Shown here: piece after piece, positions 8,746 through 15,547 of the stretch
How the letters are laid out: every line of letters begins with the position of its first letter
How positions within the stretch are numbered: position 1 is the first letter of the stretch
Assembly: GCF_001866655.1 (NCBI RefSeq)
Contig: NZ_MLYR01000093.1
Span: forward strand, 1 to 43,594
Origin: Bacillus sp. MUM 116
GTDB lineage: Bacteria; Bacillota; Bacilli; Bacillales; Cytobacillaceae
Reading direction: 5' to 3'
DNA: 43,594 bases
The notes under the pieces: generated by a model
The model's database searches: none
Told to the model about the DNA's origin: nothing
What the model saw: only the letters and a program-made list of their open reading frames with translations
Position numbers and translations under genes: made by a program

Positions 8746-8778
8746 GGAGTTCAGCCTAAAAGGCTGAACTCCTTTTAA
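8744..8778 (+). terminator. lipA terminator
   Basis: A 13-bp perfect stem (8744-8756 with 8762-8774) has a 5-nt loop and is followed by TTTT. It begins inside the lipA stop codon. Confidence 0.93.
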
Positions 8779-8809
8779 AAAGTAAAGAAAGTATAAAATT
8801 TTCATCTTT

Positions 8810-8930
8810 GAGAATTGTCCAGCGGAAACGTCCTGCCCCTCGATGGTCTACAGCCAATCCGTCAAGAAGGTTAAAGAGCAACCGCTGGCTTGTCTTATGC
8901 CTGAGGCTGATCAAGGCGCTTGCGCTTTTC
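8810..8930 (+). repeat. Hairpin-rich repeat, copy 1 (121 bp)
   Basis: Begins GAGAATTGTCCAG and ends CAAGGCGCTTGCGCTTTTC. It shares these ends and the central AAGAAGGTTAAAGAGCAACC with the copy at 21401-21530, and is related to 33676-33794 and, inverted, to 35253-35470. It lies between lipA and yutC. Short open frames over it are not genes. Its right end touches the last codons of yutC. Confidence 0.85.
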
Positions 8931-8934
8931 TTAA

Positions 8935-9567
8935 TTATTGTGTCATCCGATCGTCTTTTGTTAGACCATTTTCATCTTCACTATCGCTCATGCGGTTCCC
9001 CTGTGGAGAGTCTTTCATTTGTTTGATCACATAGTTTATGGAACTTCTGGAATTTTTGTTAGTTGAATCCATATGTGAAAGGTTTTCAATATCGCGCATC
9101 AACGACTTTTTATCGGTGACATACACATGATAGTAACGTGGAACAACCGACATTGCTGTTCTTTTTACTTGATCAGCTGTTAAATTACGGTCTTTGGAAT
9201 CAGTTGTATAGGCAACCAAAACTTCCTGGTCTGTTACTAATGCAGCGACATCATTAACATTTGGAAGATTTGTGCTATATTTACTAATAATATTGGCTAA
9301 CTGTTCACGGTCAAGGGCAGTGTAATGATTATTTGCCGTATTATCATTCATGAGTGGACTTTTTTGATGGCGGACATATCCGAAATTATTACTTACATTC
9401 CGAACACTTCGTCCAGCCCCCTCATTATAAAGCTCGGTCCTTTTATTGTTCACATTGATTGAATTTCCGCTTTCTTCGTAAACATCCCGGTTATTCATAT
9501 CCTTAGAGCAGCCTGTTATCGTTGTTATCGTGCAAAGCCCCAGGATGATGATGATGAATTTTTTCAA
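8935..9567 (-). CDS. yutC: YhcN/YlaJ family sporulation lipoprotein (YutC-like)
   Basis: 210 aa with a TTG start and GGAGGTG 7 nt upstream. An N-terminal lipoprotein signal ends in ITGC (lipid-attachment Cys at about residue 20). The rest resembles the YhcN/YlaJ domain (DREQLANIISKYSTNLPNVNDVAALVTDQEVLVAY...YYHVYVTDKKSLMRDI). Such lipoproteins are associated with the forespore or spore inner membrane and germination; this member's role is inferred from family and synteny. The last residues lie against repeat copy 1, so the C-terminus may have been altered by that insertion. Confidence 0.8.
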   Translation of the reverse strand: MKKFIIIILGLCTITTITGCSKDMNNRDVYEESGNSINVNNKRTELYNEGAGRSVRNVSNNFGYVRHQKSPLMNDNTANNHYTALDREQLANIISKYSTNLPNVNDVAALVTDQEVLVAYTTDSKDRNLTADQVKRTAMSVVPRYYHVYVTDKKSLMRDIENLSHMDSTNKNSRSSINYVIKQMKDSPQGNRMSDSEDENGLTKDDRMTQ

Positions 9568-9681
9568 TTACAAACACCTCCTTTTTTTAGAATAGCCAGA
9601 AGGAATTTTTTTTTTCTTAGTAATTGATGGTGAATCGGTTATAATGGGAAGTAAGATTGGCTGGTAAAATGAGGTGATAAC

Positions 9682-9957
9682 ATGATGGTGATCAACAATA
9701 CCGTGTATGAAATGGTCGAGGAATATCGGAACGGATTTAACGAAGAAGCCTTTAAGGCAAGATATAGTGATATTTTGTCGAGGTATGACTATATTGCCGG
9801 GGATTGGGGCTATGGTCAGCTTCGTTTAAAGGGATTTTTTGATGATCAAAATCAAAAGGCAACGTTTGATACAAAGATAAGCACCCTAAGCGAATACATT
9901 TATGAATATTGCAATTTTGGCTGCGCTTATTTTGTTTTAAAAAAAGTGAAAAAATAA
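9682..9957 (+). CDS. yutD: YutD family protein
   Basis: 91 aa. The sequence YDYIAGDWGYGQLRLKGFF...EYIYEYCNFGCAYFVLKK is the conserved core of the YutD (DUF1027) family, small cytoplasmic proteins of unknown function in Firmicutes. The start ATG (followed by a second ATG) has GAGGTG 6 nt upstream. Located where the B. subtilis synteny predicts, next to yutC and followed by the yutE-yutF region. Single-gene unit with a terminator. Confidence 0.85.
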   Translation: MMVINNTVYEMVEEYRNGFNEEAFKARYSDILSRYDYIAGDWGYGQLRLKGFFDDQNQKATFDTKISTLSEYIYEYCNFGCAYFVLKKVKK

Positions 9958-9960
9958 TGG

Positions 9961-9986
9961 AAGGACCCAAAATTGGGTCCTTTTAA
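9961..9986. terminator. yutD terminator
   Basis: Perfect 10-bp stem AAGGACCCAA/TTGGGTCCTT (9961-9970 with 9973-9982) with T4 on the plus side, between convergent genes. The two bases between the arms mean the terminal pairs must open to form the loop. Confidence 0.85.
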
Positions 9987-9987
9987 A

Positions 9988-10281
9988 TTATTCGTTCATC
10001 GAATAAGGAGGCTGGGCATCTGTATCCGGGTCATCGTGTGTTGGGTGCGCCGGTTCCATCCCTTGCCGTGGTAAATCCTCATGCAATGATTTGAATTCAT
10101 AGTTAAATGCAGAATAACGGCGTTGCCCTTCCTTCCAAGGCGTACTTTTATTTTGCACTGGATCATTTACCCGGAAGGTTGAACCATACGGTCCTTCCGG
10201 AAACTCCTGGGCAGTTAAATAATTTTCCCGCTTTTCAACTGTTGATATTTCAGTGTATTTTTCCGCATCCTTCTTAGACAT
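9988..10281 (-). CDS. Small conserved acidic protein, possibly DUF3905
   Basis: 97 aa from ATG 10281, which has AAAGGAG 8 nt upstream; longer forms lack a ribosome site. Hydrophilic and rich in Pro, Asp and Glu. Recognisable blocks are EGPYGSTFRVNDPVQNK, TPWKEGQRRYSAFNYE and PAHPTHDDPDTDAQPP. These resemble my memory of the Bacillus-specific DUF3905 family; I hold this name tentatively. No signal peptide or membrane segment. The ribosome-binding site lies in the 3' arm of a perfect 11-bp hairpin (10290-10319), suggesting translational control. Function unknown. Confidence 0.7.
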   Translation of the reverse strand: MSKKDAEKYTEISTVEKRENYLTAQEFPEGPYGSTFRVNDPVQNKSTPWKEGQRRYSAFNYEFKSLHEDLPRQGMEPAHPTHDDPDTDAQPPYSMNE

Positions 10282-10289
10282 TCGCCTCA

Positions 10290-10319
10290 CTCCTTTTACC
10301 GTTAGTATGGTAAAAGGAG
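10290..10319 (-). promoter_or_regulatory. Shine-Dalgarno-sequestering hairpin
   Basis: Perfect 11-bp inverted repeat CTCCTTTTACC/GGTAAAAGGAG with an 8-nt loop. In the minus-strand transcript the 3' arm contains the AAAGGAG Shine-Dalgarno of the gene starting at 10281. There is no T-run on either side, so it is not a terminator. Probable mRNA structure controlling translation; unproven. Confidence 0.6.
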
Positions 10320-10344
10320 GGGAAAACATGTTATCAATTTTTGG

Positions 10345-10611
10345 TTAAACGATTTCAGAAAGAAAAGATCTTAATTCAGCAGCATCTTCTTCATTTAATT
10401 GGAAGGCAAACTCTAAATAGCCTTCTTCCTCGAGATCATCATGGCCAATGATGGCAAATCGGTTTCCCTGCATATCCAAGACAAGATGTTTCCCATAATG
10501 GCGGCTCGTTTGGACAATTGCCAAGTCAAAACGCTGATTTTCGCCCACAAAGCTAACAAATCTCGTCCGTGTACTTTCTGTATCATCATATAAGAAAAAT
10601 CGCTCGTTCAT
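10345..10611 (-). CDS. DUF3055 (SAV0927 family) protein
   Basis: 88 aa. The sequence RFFLYDDTESTRTRFVSFVGENQRFDLAIVQTSRHYGKHLVL...GNRFAIIGHDDLEEEGYLEFAF is characteristic of the DUF3055/SAV0927 family, small cytoplasmic proteins of unknown function in Bacilli. The ATG has AAGGAG 8 nt upstream. It lies 63 nt upstream of the 97-aa gene on the same strand with no terminator between, so the two are probably co-transcribed. Confidence 0.82.
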   Translation of the reverse strand: MNERFFLYDDTESTRTRFVSFVGENQRFDLAIVQTSRHYGKHLVLDMQGNRFAIIGHDDLEEEGYLEFAFQLNEEDAAELRSFLSEIV

Positions 10612-10711
10612 AAAACGGTCTCCTTTATTCCAAACTTTTACGGCACTCCCCTTATAATATCAAATTTACATTAATAAAGGGAGGTAAGATTCAATTATAA
10701 AATGACGTAAA

Positions 10712-10741
10712 AAGACAAAAAGTGTCATGATGGGGTATAAT
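10712..10741 (+). promoter_or_regulatory. Probable SigA promoter of yutE
   Basis: AAGACA (10712-10717), 18-bp spacer, consensus TATAAT (10736-10741), 50 nt before the yutE start. Confidence 0.5.
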
Positions 10742-10790
10742 AGAGATTGGCAACACAAGAGGAGCGAAAGACAAGGAGTCGTGGACAATC

Positions 10791-11228
10791 GTGTATTTTG
10801 TTGATCGGGAAAAAATCGAAACCATTTTAGTTTTTTTTGAAAACCAAATTAGCCTTTTTTTAAGTCAGAAAAATTGGTCATCACCGATTGAAAAGGCTGC
10901 TCTTGAACGGCTCACACAGATGATGCTTGAGTCCGTACTAGATGTCGGAAATGCGATGATTGATGGATTTATCATGCGGGATCCCGGAAGCTATGAAGAC
11001 ATTATTGAAATTCTGACAGACGAAAAGGTAATTTCACAAGAAAACAGCAATCGTTTAAAGATTCTCATTCAAAATCGAAAGGCTCTTGTGCAAAATTATA
11101 CAGAAATCAATCATGAAGAGCTGGTAAAACAATTTGCAGACCACATTGAGGCATTAAGCCAATTCGCCGTTAATGTTCGCGAATACCTTATAAATGAATT
11201 AGGCCCCGTTTCTGCATTTAAAAACTAA
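10791..11228 (+). CDS. yutE: HepT-like (DUF86) protein YutE
   Basis: 145 aa with a GTG start; AAGGAG lies 12 nt upstream, slightly long. All-helical, matching the DUF86/HepT-like family. The HepT RNase toxins carry an RX4HXY motif; here the equivalent region reads R96-KALV-Q101-N-Y103, with Gln in place of the catalytic His. No MNT nucleotidyltransferase antitoxin gene is adjacent. I therefore read it as a chromosomal, non-toxin homologue rather than half of a toxin-antitoxin module. It precedes yutF, separated by a terminator-like hairpin. True function unknown. Confidence 0.82.
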   Translation: MYFVDREKIETILVFFENQISLFLSQKNWSSPIEKAALERLTQMMLESVLDVGNAMIDGFIMRDPGSYEDIIEILTDEKVISQENSNRLKILIQNRKALVQNYTEINHEELVKQFADHIEALSQFAVNVREYLINELGPVSAFKN

Positions 11229-11233
11229 TCATT

Positions 11234-11256
11234 AGACCGTTAGCTGCGGTCTTTTT
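11234..11256 (+). terminator. Terminator or attenuator between yutE and yutF
   Basis: AGACCG/CGGTCT stem (11234-11239 with 11247-11252) plus T5. It lies in the 49-nt gap before yutF, so it may only partly separate them; no separate yutF promoter was recognised. Confidence 0.7.
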
Positions 11257-11277
11257 CCTGTTTAAGGAGGTAACAAC

Positions 11278-12042
11278 ATGAAAAAATATAAAGGTTATTT
11301 AATTGATCTGGATGGAACGATGTATAAAGGCACAGAGCGGATTGAAGCGGCAAGTGATTTTATTAAAAAACTGCAAACAAAAGAAATCCCTTATTTATTT
11401 GTAACCAATAATTCCTCAAGAACACCCGCGCAAGTAGCGGAAAAACTTCGTGGCTTTGATATTCAAGCAGAGGAAAATCAAGTGTTTACGACCAGTATGG
11501 CGACGGCAAATTATATTTTTAGCCAAAAGCCGGATGCGTCTGTTTATGTGATAGGTGAAGAAGGGATTCAAACTTCTATTGAAGAAAAGGGTTTTCTAAA
11601 GGTATCTGAAAACGCCGATTTTGTCGTGATTGGGATTGACCGTGCAATAACCTATGAAAAATTAGCAGTCGCCTGCCTGGCAGTAAGGAATGGGGCTGTG
11701 TTTATCTCCACCAATGGGGATATCGCCCTTCCGACAGAACGAGGACTATTACCGGGGAATGGTTCCTTGACATCTGTCATTTCCGTTTCAACTCAAACCA
11801 AGCCCATTTTTATTGGGAAGCCCGAATCGATTATTATGGAACAGGCACTAAAGGTGTTGGGAACCGCCAAAGAAGAGACCTTAATGGTAGGGGATAATTA
11901 CGACACAGATATCATGGCAGGAATGAAAGCCGGTATGGATACATTATTAGTTCATACAGGTGTCACTACAAAAGAATTGCTTTTAAGATATAACCGTAAA
12001 CCAACTTATACGATTGATTCCTTAGATCAGTGGGAACCGTAA
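11278..12042 (+). CDS. yutF: HAD-family hydrolase YutF (NagD-like)
   Basis: 254 aa, ATG with AAGGAGG 7 nt upstream. Haloacid-dehalogenase motifs are intact: I at DLDGTMYKG (about residue 11), II at VTNNSSRTP, the conserved Lys in FIGKPES, and IV at GDNYDTDIMAG. The capped NagD/p-nitrophenylphosphatase subfamily dephosphorylates small phosphorylated metabolites; the physiological substrate is not known. Cytoplasmic, full length. Confidence 0.9.
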   Translation: MKKYKGYLIDLDGTMYKGTERIEAASDFIKKLQTKEIPYLFVTNNSSRTPAQVAEKLRGFDIQAEENQVFTTSMATANYIFSQKPDASVYVIGEEGIQTSIEEKGFLKVSENADFVVIGIDRAITYEKLAVACLAVRNGAVFISTNGDIALPTERGLLPGNGSLTSVISVSTQTKPIFIGKPESIIMEQALKVLGTAKEETLMVGDNYDTDIMAGMKAGMDTLLVHTGVTTKELLLRYNRKPTYTIDSLDQWEP

Positions 12043-12069
12043 AAAAGGATGGACTGCTCCATCCTTTTT
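12042..12069. terminator. Bidirectional terminator between yutF and yutG
   Basis: Perfect 12-bp stem (12042-12053 with 12058-12069), 4-nt loop, flanking A5 and T5 runs serving both convergent genes. Confidence 0.92.
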
Positions 12070-12583
12070 AATCATCATTCTTAGTTTCTTTACGAGCGGC
12101 CCGGTGTGCCAGACGGCTCGATGCAGCGGCAGCAATGGCGCCTACGATATCATCAAGGAATGTATGACATTCACCAGTGGATTTATCGTTTAAGTGAGCA
12201 AGTATACCTGGTTTCTGTTTATCGATGTAGCCGTAATTTGTAAAACCAATGGATCCGTAGACATTCACGATTGATAATGCAATAATTTCATCTACGCCAT
12301 AAAGGCTTTCATCCCGTTTGATAATGTCCTGAAGCGGCTCTTCTAACAGGCCTTTTTCCGCCAGCTTATCAAGTTGAATTCCTGTTAAAATTGCGTTTTG
12401 AACCTCGCGCTTTGAGAGTACCCTTTCTACGTTGGCAATACAGTCCTCCATTTGCAAATTTTCATGATACTTATTTTGGAGAAAATAAACTAAATCGGCA
12501 ATATCCTTAATTTCAACGCCTCTTTCTTTAATCCATCTGCGAGCGGTTTCTTCAAGAATATCCATTTTTTTGTCTGCAGCCAT
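12068..12583 (-). CDS. yutG: Phosphatidylglycerophosphatase A-like protein YutG
   Basis: 171 aa from ATG 12583, which has AAAGGTGATT upstream; the longer form starting MKIHRKG has no ribosome site. It matches the Bacillus YutG/PgpA-related family: VYFLQNKYH, GVDEIIALSIVNVYGSIGFTNYGYIDKQKPG and ECHTFLDDIVGAIAAAASSRLAHR. The last block, with FLDD and an Ala-rich helix, resembles the PgpA core, but no multi-pass membrane region precedes it, so this is a soluble relative. Enzymatic activity is inferred only. Convergent with yutF. Confidence 0.82.
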   Translation of the reverse strand: MAADKKMDILEETARRWIKERGVEIKDIADLVYFLQNKYHENLQMEDCIANVERVLSKREVQNAILTGIQLDKLAEKGLLEEPLQDIIKRDESLYGVDEIIALSIVNVYGSIGFTNYGYIDKQKPGILAHLNDKSTGECHTFLDDIVGAIAAAASSRLAHRAARKETKNDD

Positions 12584-12640
12584 ACAATCACCTTTTCTAT
12601 GAATTTTCACGATTGTTCTCTATATCTTATAGTTTTTTTC

Positions 12641-12669
12641 GATAACATATGCATTATTTTCATACGAAT
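12641..12669 (+). promoter_or_regulatory. SigE-like promoter upstream of yutH
   Basis: GATAAC (12641-12646), 14-bp spacer, CATACGAAT (12661-12669). The -10 fits the SigE pattern CATACAmT well; the -35 matches only the central ATA. It sits 79 nt before yutH, a mother-cell gene. Confidence 0.42.
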
Positions 12670-12747
12670 TGAAAAATGGGAATCAACAAGTTTTTAAAGA
12701 CACACACATATATTTAATGGAAAAGAGGTTTTGAAAGAGGTGGCAGT

Positions 12748-13758
12748 ATGCTGCAAAAATTACTTGAGAACAAGTATGGTATAAAGGTCGAGGAATATTT
12801 AAAACTAGATTCTTATGATGCTTTGAGGGGGAATGGCTGGCTTTATTTACTATCGAGGCCAGGGGGCAGGGAGGAAACGGATATTTCCGAGTTGGAGAAA
12901 ATCGCAACGCATCTGCGAAACTATGGTGACCAACATGTTCCGGTCATACTTTCATCAAAGGAAGGAAGTTTGATAACCACCTGGGAACAAAATAAATTTT
13001 GCGTTCTGGCAAACAAACAGATGGAGAAACCACAAAAAATAAAATTAGGGAGGAAACTGGCGAAGTTTCATGAGCGGGGGAGAAATGTGCCGTTTCAAAT
13101 TGAAAGAACTAGCAGAATTGGTCAATGGAAATCTTTATGGGAAAAGCGCTTGGAACAAATGGAGAAGGTATGGAGCGGTCTGTTGTATCAAACACCTGAA
13201 GATGAGTTTGAAAAGATGTTTATTGAATCTTTTCCCTACTATTTGGGATTAACCGAAAATGCTATTCAATATATAGTGGATACCGAAATAGATGATGAAC
13301 CAATAGACTCTGATGCAGGGACTGTGTGTCATGAGCGTTTTTCAAAAAATTCATGGGGCAGAAATTATTATATTAAAAATCCATTTGATTGGGTATTTGA
13401 CCATCGGAGCCGGGATCTTGCGGAATGGACGAGGGAACGCTATTTTCGAAACATTCAAACGTATGATCGGGAACTAATGCAATTTTTCGAAGAATATCAA
13501 AGCGTTGCCCCATTGTCATCCTTTTCCTGGCGCCTTTTATATGCCCGTTTATTATTTCCTTTGCAATATTATGATTGTGTGGAAAATTACTATATCACCC
13601 GTTCCGAGCAAGATAAGAAGGTATTGGAGGAGAAATTAAGTAAAATCTTAAGACAATCAACCGAGTATGAAAAATTTCTCGGGGGCTTTTATCAAATTTC
13701 TGGTGCTCCGATAAAAAAGCTGAATCTTCCGCTTCCAGAATGGCTTATGATAAAATAA
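12748..13758 (+). CDS. yutH: Spore coat-associated protein YutH
   Basis: 336 aa, ATG with GAGGTG 5 nt upstream. Similar to YutH of B. subtilis, a CotS-related spore-coat protein with a degenerate aminoglycoside-phosphotransferase/kinase-like fold (GRKLAKFHERG; TVCHERFSKNSWGR and NPFDWVFDHRSRDLAEWTRERYF in the region of the kinase catalytic loop). HER replaces the usual HGD and DHRSRD follows, so catalysis is doubtful. Expected to be made in the mother cell. A SigE-like promoter lies upstream. The downstream dehydrogenase starts 31 nt after its stop and may be co-transcribed. Confidence 0.82.
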   Translation: MLQKLLENKYGIKVEEYLKLDSYDALRGNGWLYLLSRPGGREETDISELEKIATHLRNYGDQHVPVILSSKEGSLITTWEQNKFCVLANKQMEKPQKIKLGRKLAKFHERGRNVPFQIERTSRIGQWKSLWEKRLEQMEKVWSGLLYQTPEDEFEKMFIESFPYYLGLTENAIQYIVDTEIDDEPIDSDAGTVCHERFSKNSWGRNYYIKNPFDWVFDHRSRDLAEWTRERYFRNIQTYDRELMQFFEEYQSVAPLSSFSWRLLYARLLFPLQYYDCVENYYITRSEQDKKVLEEKLSKILRQSTEYEKFLGGFYQISGAPIKKLNLPLPEWLMIK

Positions 13759-13789
13759 TTTAACAAGACCATTAAGGAAGGAAATAGCA

Positions 13790-14758
13790 ATGAAACCATA
13801 TATTTATATAACAAGGAAGCTTCCGGTTGAAGCAATTGCTGCATTTCGGGAAAAATATGACGTGAAAATGTGGGAGCATGATGACATTCCTGTGCCGAAA
13901 GAGATATTGTTAGCTGAGGCGAAAAAAGCAGATGCCCTGTTAACAATGGTATCCGATAAAGTTGATGAACAAGTATTAAACTTAGCGGCTAATCTTAAAA
14001 TAGTAGCCAATATGGCGGTAGGGTATGACAATATTGATCTAACTGCTGCTACTAAAAAAGGGGTGGCCATTACTAATACCCCTGATGTTTTAACGGATAC
14101 AACTGCCGATTTAACTTTTGCATTATTAATGGCTGTATCCCGCAGAGTGGTGGAAGCAGCTGATTTTATTAAAAACGGTCAGTGGAAAAGCTGGAGTCCA
14201 TTTTTATTAGCGGGCCAGGACATTCATCATAAAACACTTGGAATTGTTGGGATGGGGAAAATCGGCGAGGCAGTTGCCAGACGTGCGTCAGGATTTGAGA
14301 TGAATCTTCTCTATCATAATCGAACAAGGAAGCCAGAAATCGAACAGAAATTGGGCGCTGTTTATTGTAGTTTTGAAGACCTTCTAAAAAAGGCGGATTT
14401 TATTGTCTGTTTAGCACCGTTAACTGACGAAACGAGAAATATGTTTACCCGAAAGGTTTTTCAAAAAATGAAACGTTCAGCCATTTTTATTAATGCTTCG
14501 AGGGGGCACGTTGTTGATGAACAGGCTTTATATGATGCCCTTGTTGCCGGGGAGATTGCCGGTGCCGGATTGGATGTTTTTGAAAAGGAACCAATTGATG
14601 CTGGTCACCCATTGCTTGGGCTTTCTAATGTTGTTGCACTCCCCCATATTGGAAGTGCAAGTGTCGAAACAAGAACGGCAATGATGAATTTAGCTATTGC
14701 AAATATTGAAGCGGTCTTAGACGGAAAAGAACCTCTAACACTTGTTAATAAGGATTAA
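13790..14758 (+). CDS. D-2-hydroxyacid dehydrogenase (glyoxylate/hydroxypyruvate reductase type)
   Basis: 322 aa, ATG with AAGGAAGG upstream. Two-domain D-isomer-specific 2-hydroxyacid dehydrogenase. NAD(P)-binding GMGKIGEAVARRA lies in the middle, and the catalytic triad is intact: Arg in NASRGHVVDE, Glu in VFEKEPI, and His in LPHIGSAS. The likely reaction is glyoxylate/hydroxypyruvate reduction (D-glycerate dehydrogenase); gluconate-type 2-keto acids are an alternative. In B. subtilis the yutH-yutI interval contains hom-thrC-thrB and yuxL; here it holds only this gene. Ends in a clear terminator. Confidence 0.9.
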   Translation: MKPYIYITRKLPVEAIAAFREKYDVKMWEHDDIPVPKEILLAEAKKADALLTMVSDKVDEQVLNLAANLKIVANMAVGYDNIDLTAATKKGVAITNTPDVLTDTTADLTFALLMAVSRRVVEAADFIKNGQWKSWSPFLLAGQDIHHKTLGIVGMGKIGEAVARRASGFEMNLLYHNRTRKPEIEQKLGAVYCSFEDLLKKADFIVCLAPLTDETRNMFTRKVFQKMKRSAIFINASRGHVVDEQALYDALVAGEIAGAGLDVFEKEPIDAGHPLLGLSNVVALPHIGSASVETRTAMMNLAIANIEAVLDGKEPLTLVNKD

Positions 14759-14772
14759 CAAATCTTTAAAAA

Positions 14773-14809
14773 AGCGATTGCCAACAAGGCAATCGCTGTC
14801 TATTTTTTA
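14773..14809. terminator. Bidirectional terminator between the hydroxyacid dehydrogenase and yutI
   Basis: Perfect AGCGATTGCC/GGCAATCGCT stem (14773-14782 with 14788-14797), T-rich on both sides, between convergent genes. Confidence 0.92.
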
Positions 14810-15046
14810 TTAAAAAACTTGTTCTACTTCGACAATTCCAGGTACTTCTTCAAGAAGTGCTCTTTCAATGCCGGCTTTAAGTGTGATGGTGGAGCTTGGG
14901 CAGCTGCCGCATGCACCTAATAAACGAAGTTTCACAATTCCGTCCTCAACATCAACTAATTCACAATCCCCGCCATCGCGAAGAAGAAATGGTCGTAATT
15001 TATCTAATACTTCTTGCACTTGTTCTTTGATTTCTAATTCTTCCAT
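14810..15046 (-). CDS. yutI: NifU-like Fe-S scaffold YutI
   Basis: 78 aa from ATG 15046. An in-frame ATG at 15052 lies only 3 nt from AAAGGAG, while 15046 is 9 nt away, so I prefer the latter. Stand-alone NifU C-terminal domain (Nfu type) with ligand Cys in GACGSCPSST (C46, C49). Nfu proteins hold a 4Fe-4S cluster at a dimer interface and pass it to apo-enzymes. It lies in a neighbourhood with an ErpA-type carrier and Cys-containing YuzD/YuzB; LipA, a known Nfu client in other organisms, is 6 kb away. Confidence 0.93.
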   Translation of the reverse strand: MEELEIKEQVQEVLDKLRPFLLRDGGDCELVDVEDGIVKLRLLGACGSCPSSTITLKAGIERALLEEVPGIVEVEQVF

Positions 15047-15180
15047 TCCCATCGACTCCTTTCCTATCTATATTATAATGTGGTTGACAATAAAAATCCA
15101 TTCCGAAGAAGTGAAACATTTTCTTTCATTTTTGGTTCAAAGATGTTGTAAAATAGAAGAAAAAATAAGGATGAATTCAT

Positions 15181-15507
15181 ATGGAACATAATCAAGTGGA
15201 AATTATTATATACGGCGCTGAACAACTTTGTCCAAGCTGCGTAAATTTGCCTTCTTCAAAGGAGACATTTGAATGGCTGCAAGCTGCCATTGCCCGGAAA
15301 TTTCCGGAACAGCCCTTTACCATGACATATGTAGATATTCTTTTTCCTCCTGAGGAACAAGTGAAACAAAGTTTTGCCAAAAGGGTAATCGAAGAGGATA
15401 TGTTTTATCCGGTTGTAGTCATTAAAGATAAAGTAGTCGGAGAAGGAAATCCAAGATTAAAAACAATTTTTGCAGAGCTTGAAAAACATGGATACAAAGC
15501 TGTGTAA
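15181..15507 (+). CDS. yuzD: YuzD family (DUF1462) protein
   Basis: 108 aa, ATG with AAGGATG upstream. Small thioredoxin-fold-like protein of the YuzD/DUF1462 family, with an N-terminal CPSC (C17-C20) after a beta-strand (VEIIIYGAEQL), followed by PEEQVKQSFAKRVIEED and YPVVVIKDKVVGEG. The CxxC position suggests redox or metal handling, but no function is established. Divergent from yutI (134 nt), convergent with yutJ. Confidence 0.85.
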   Translation: MEHNQVEIIIYGAEQLCPSCVNLPSSKETFEWLQAAIARKFPEQPFTMTYVDILFPPEEQVKQSFAKRVIEEDMFYPVVVIKDKVVGEGNPRLKTIFAELEKHGYKAV

Positions 15508-15544
15508 AAAAAGAAGCATTCCAATTGGCGGAATGCTTCTTTTT
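15508..15544. terminator. Bidirectional terminator between yuzD and yutJ
   Basis: 15-bp perfect stem (15508-15522 with 15530-15544), 7-nt loop, A5/T5 ends. Confidence 0.93.
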
Positions 15545-15547
15545 GCG

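Noticed and set aside
8808..9034. Two overlapping 63-72-codon frames after lipA
   Set aside because: They run through the hairpin-rich repeat and the antisense of yutC and have no ribosome site.
10791..11228. HepT/MNT toxin-antitoxin module
   Set aside because: Only a HepT-like protein is present, with His replaced by Gln in the catalytic motif and no partner gene next to it.
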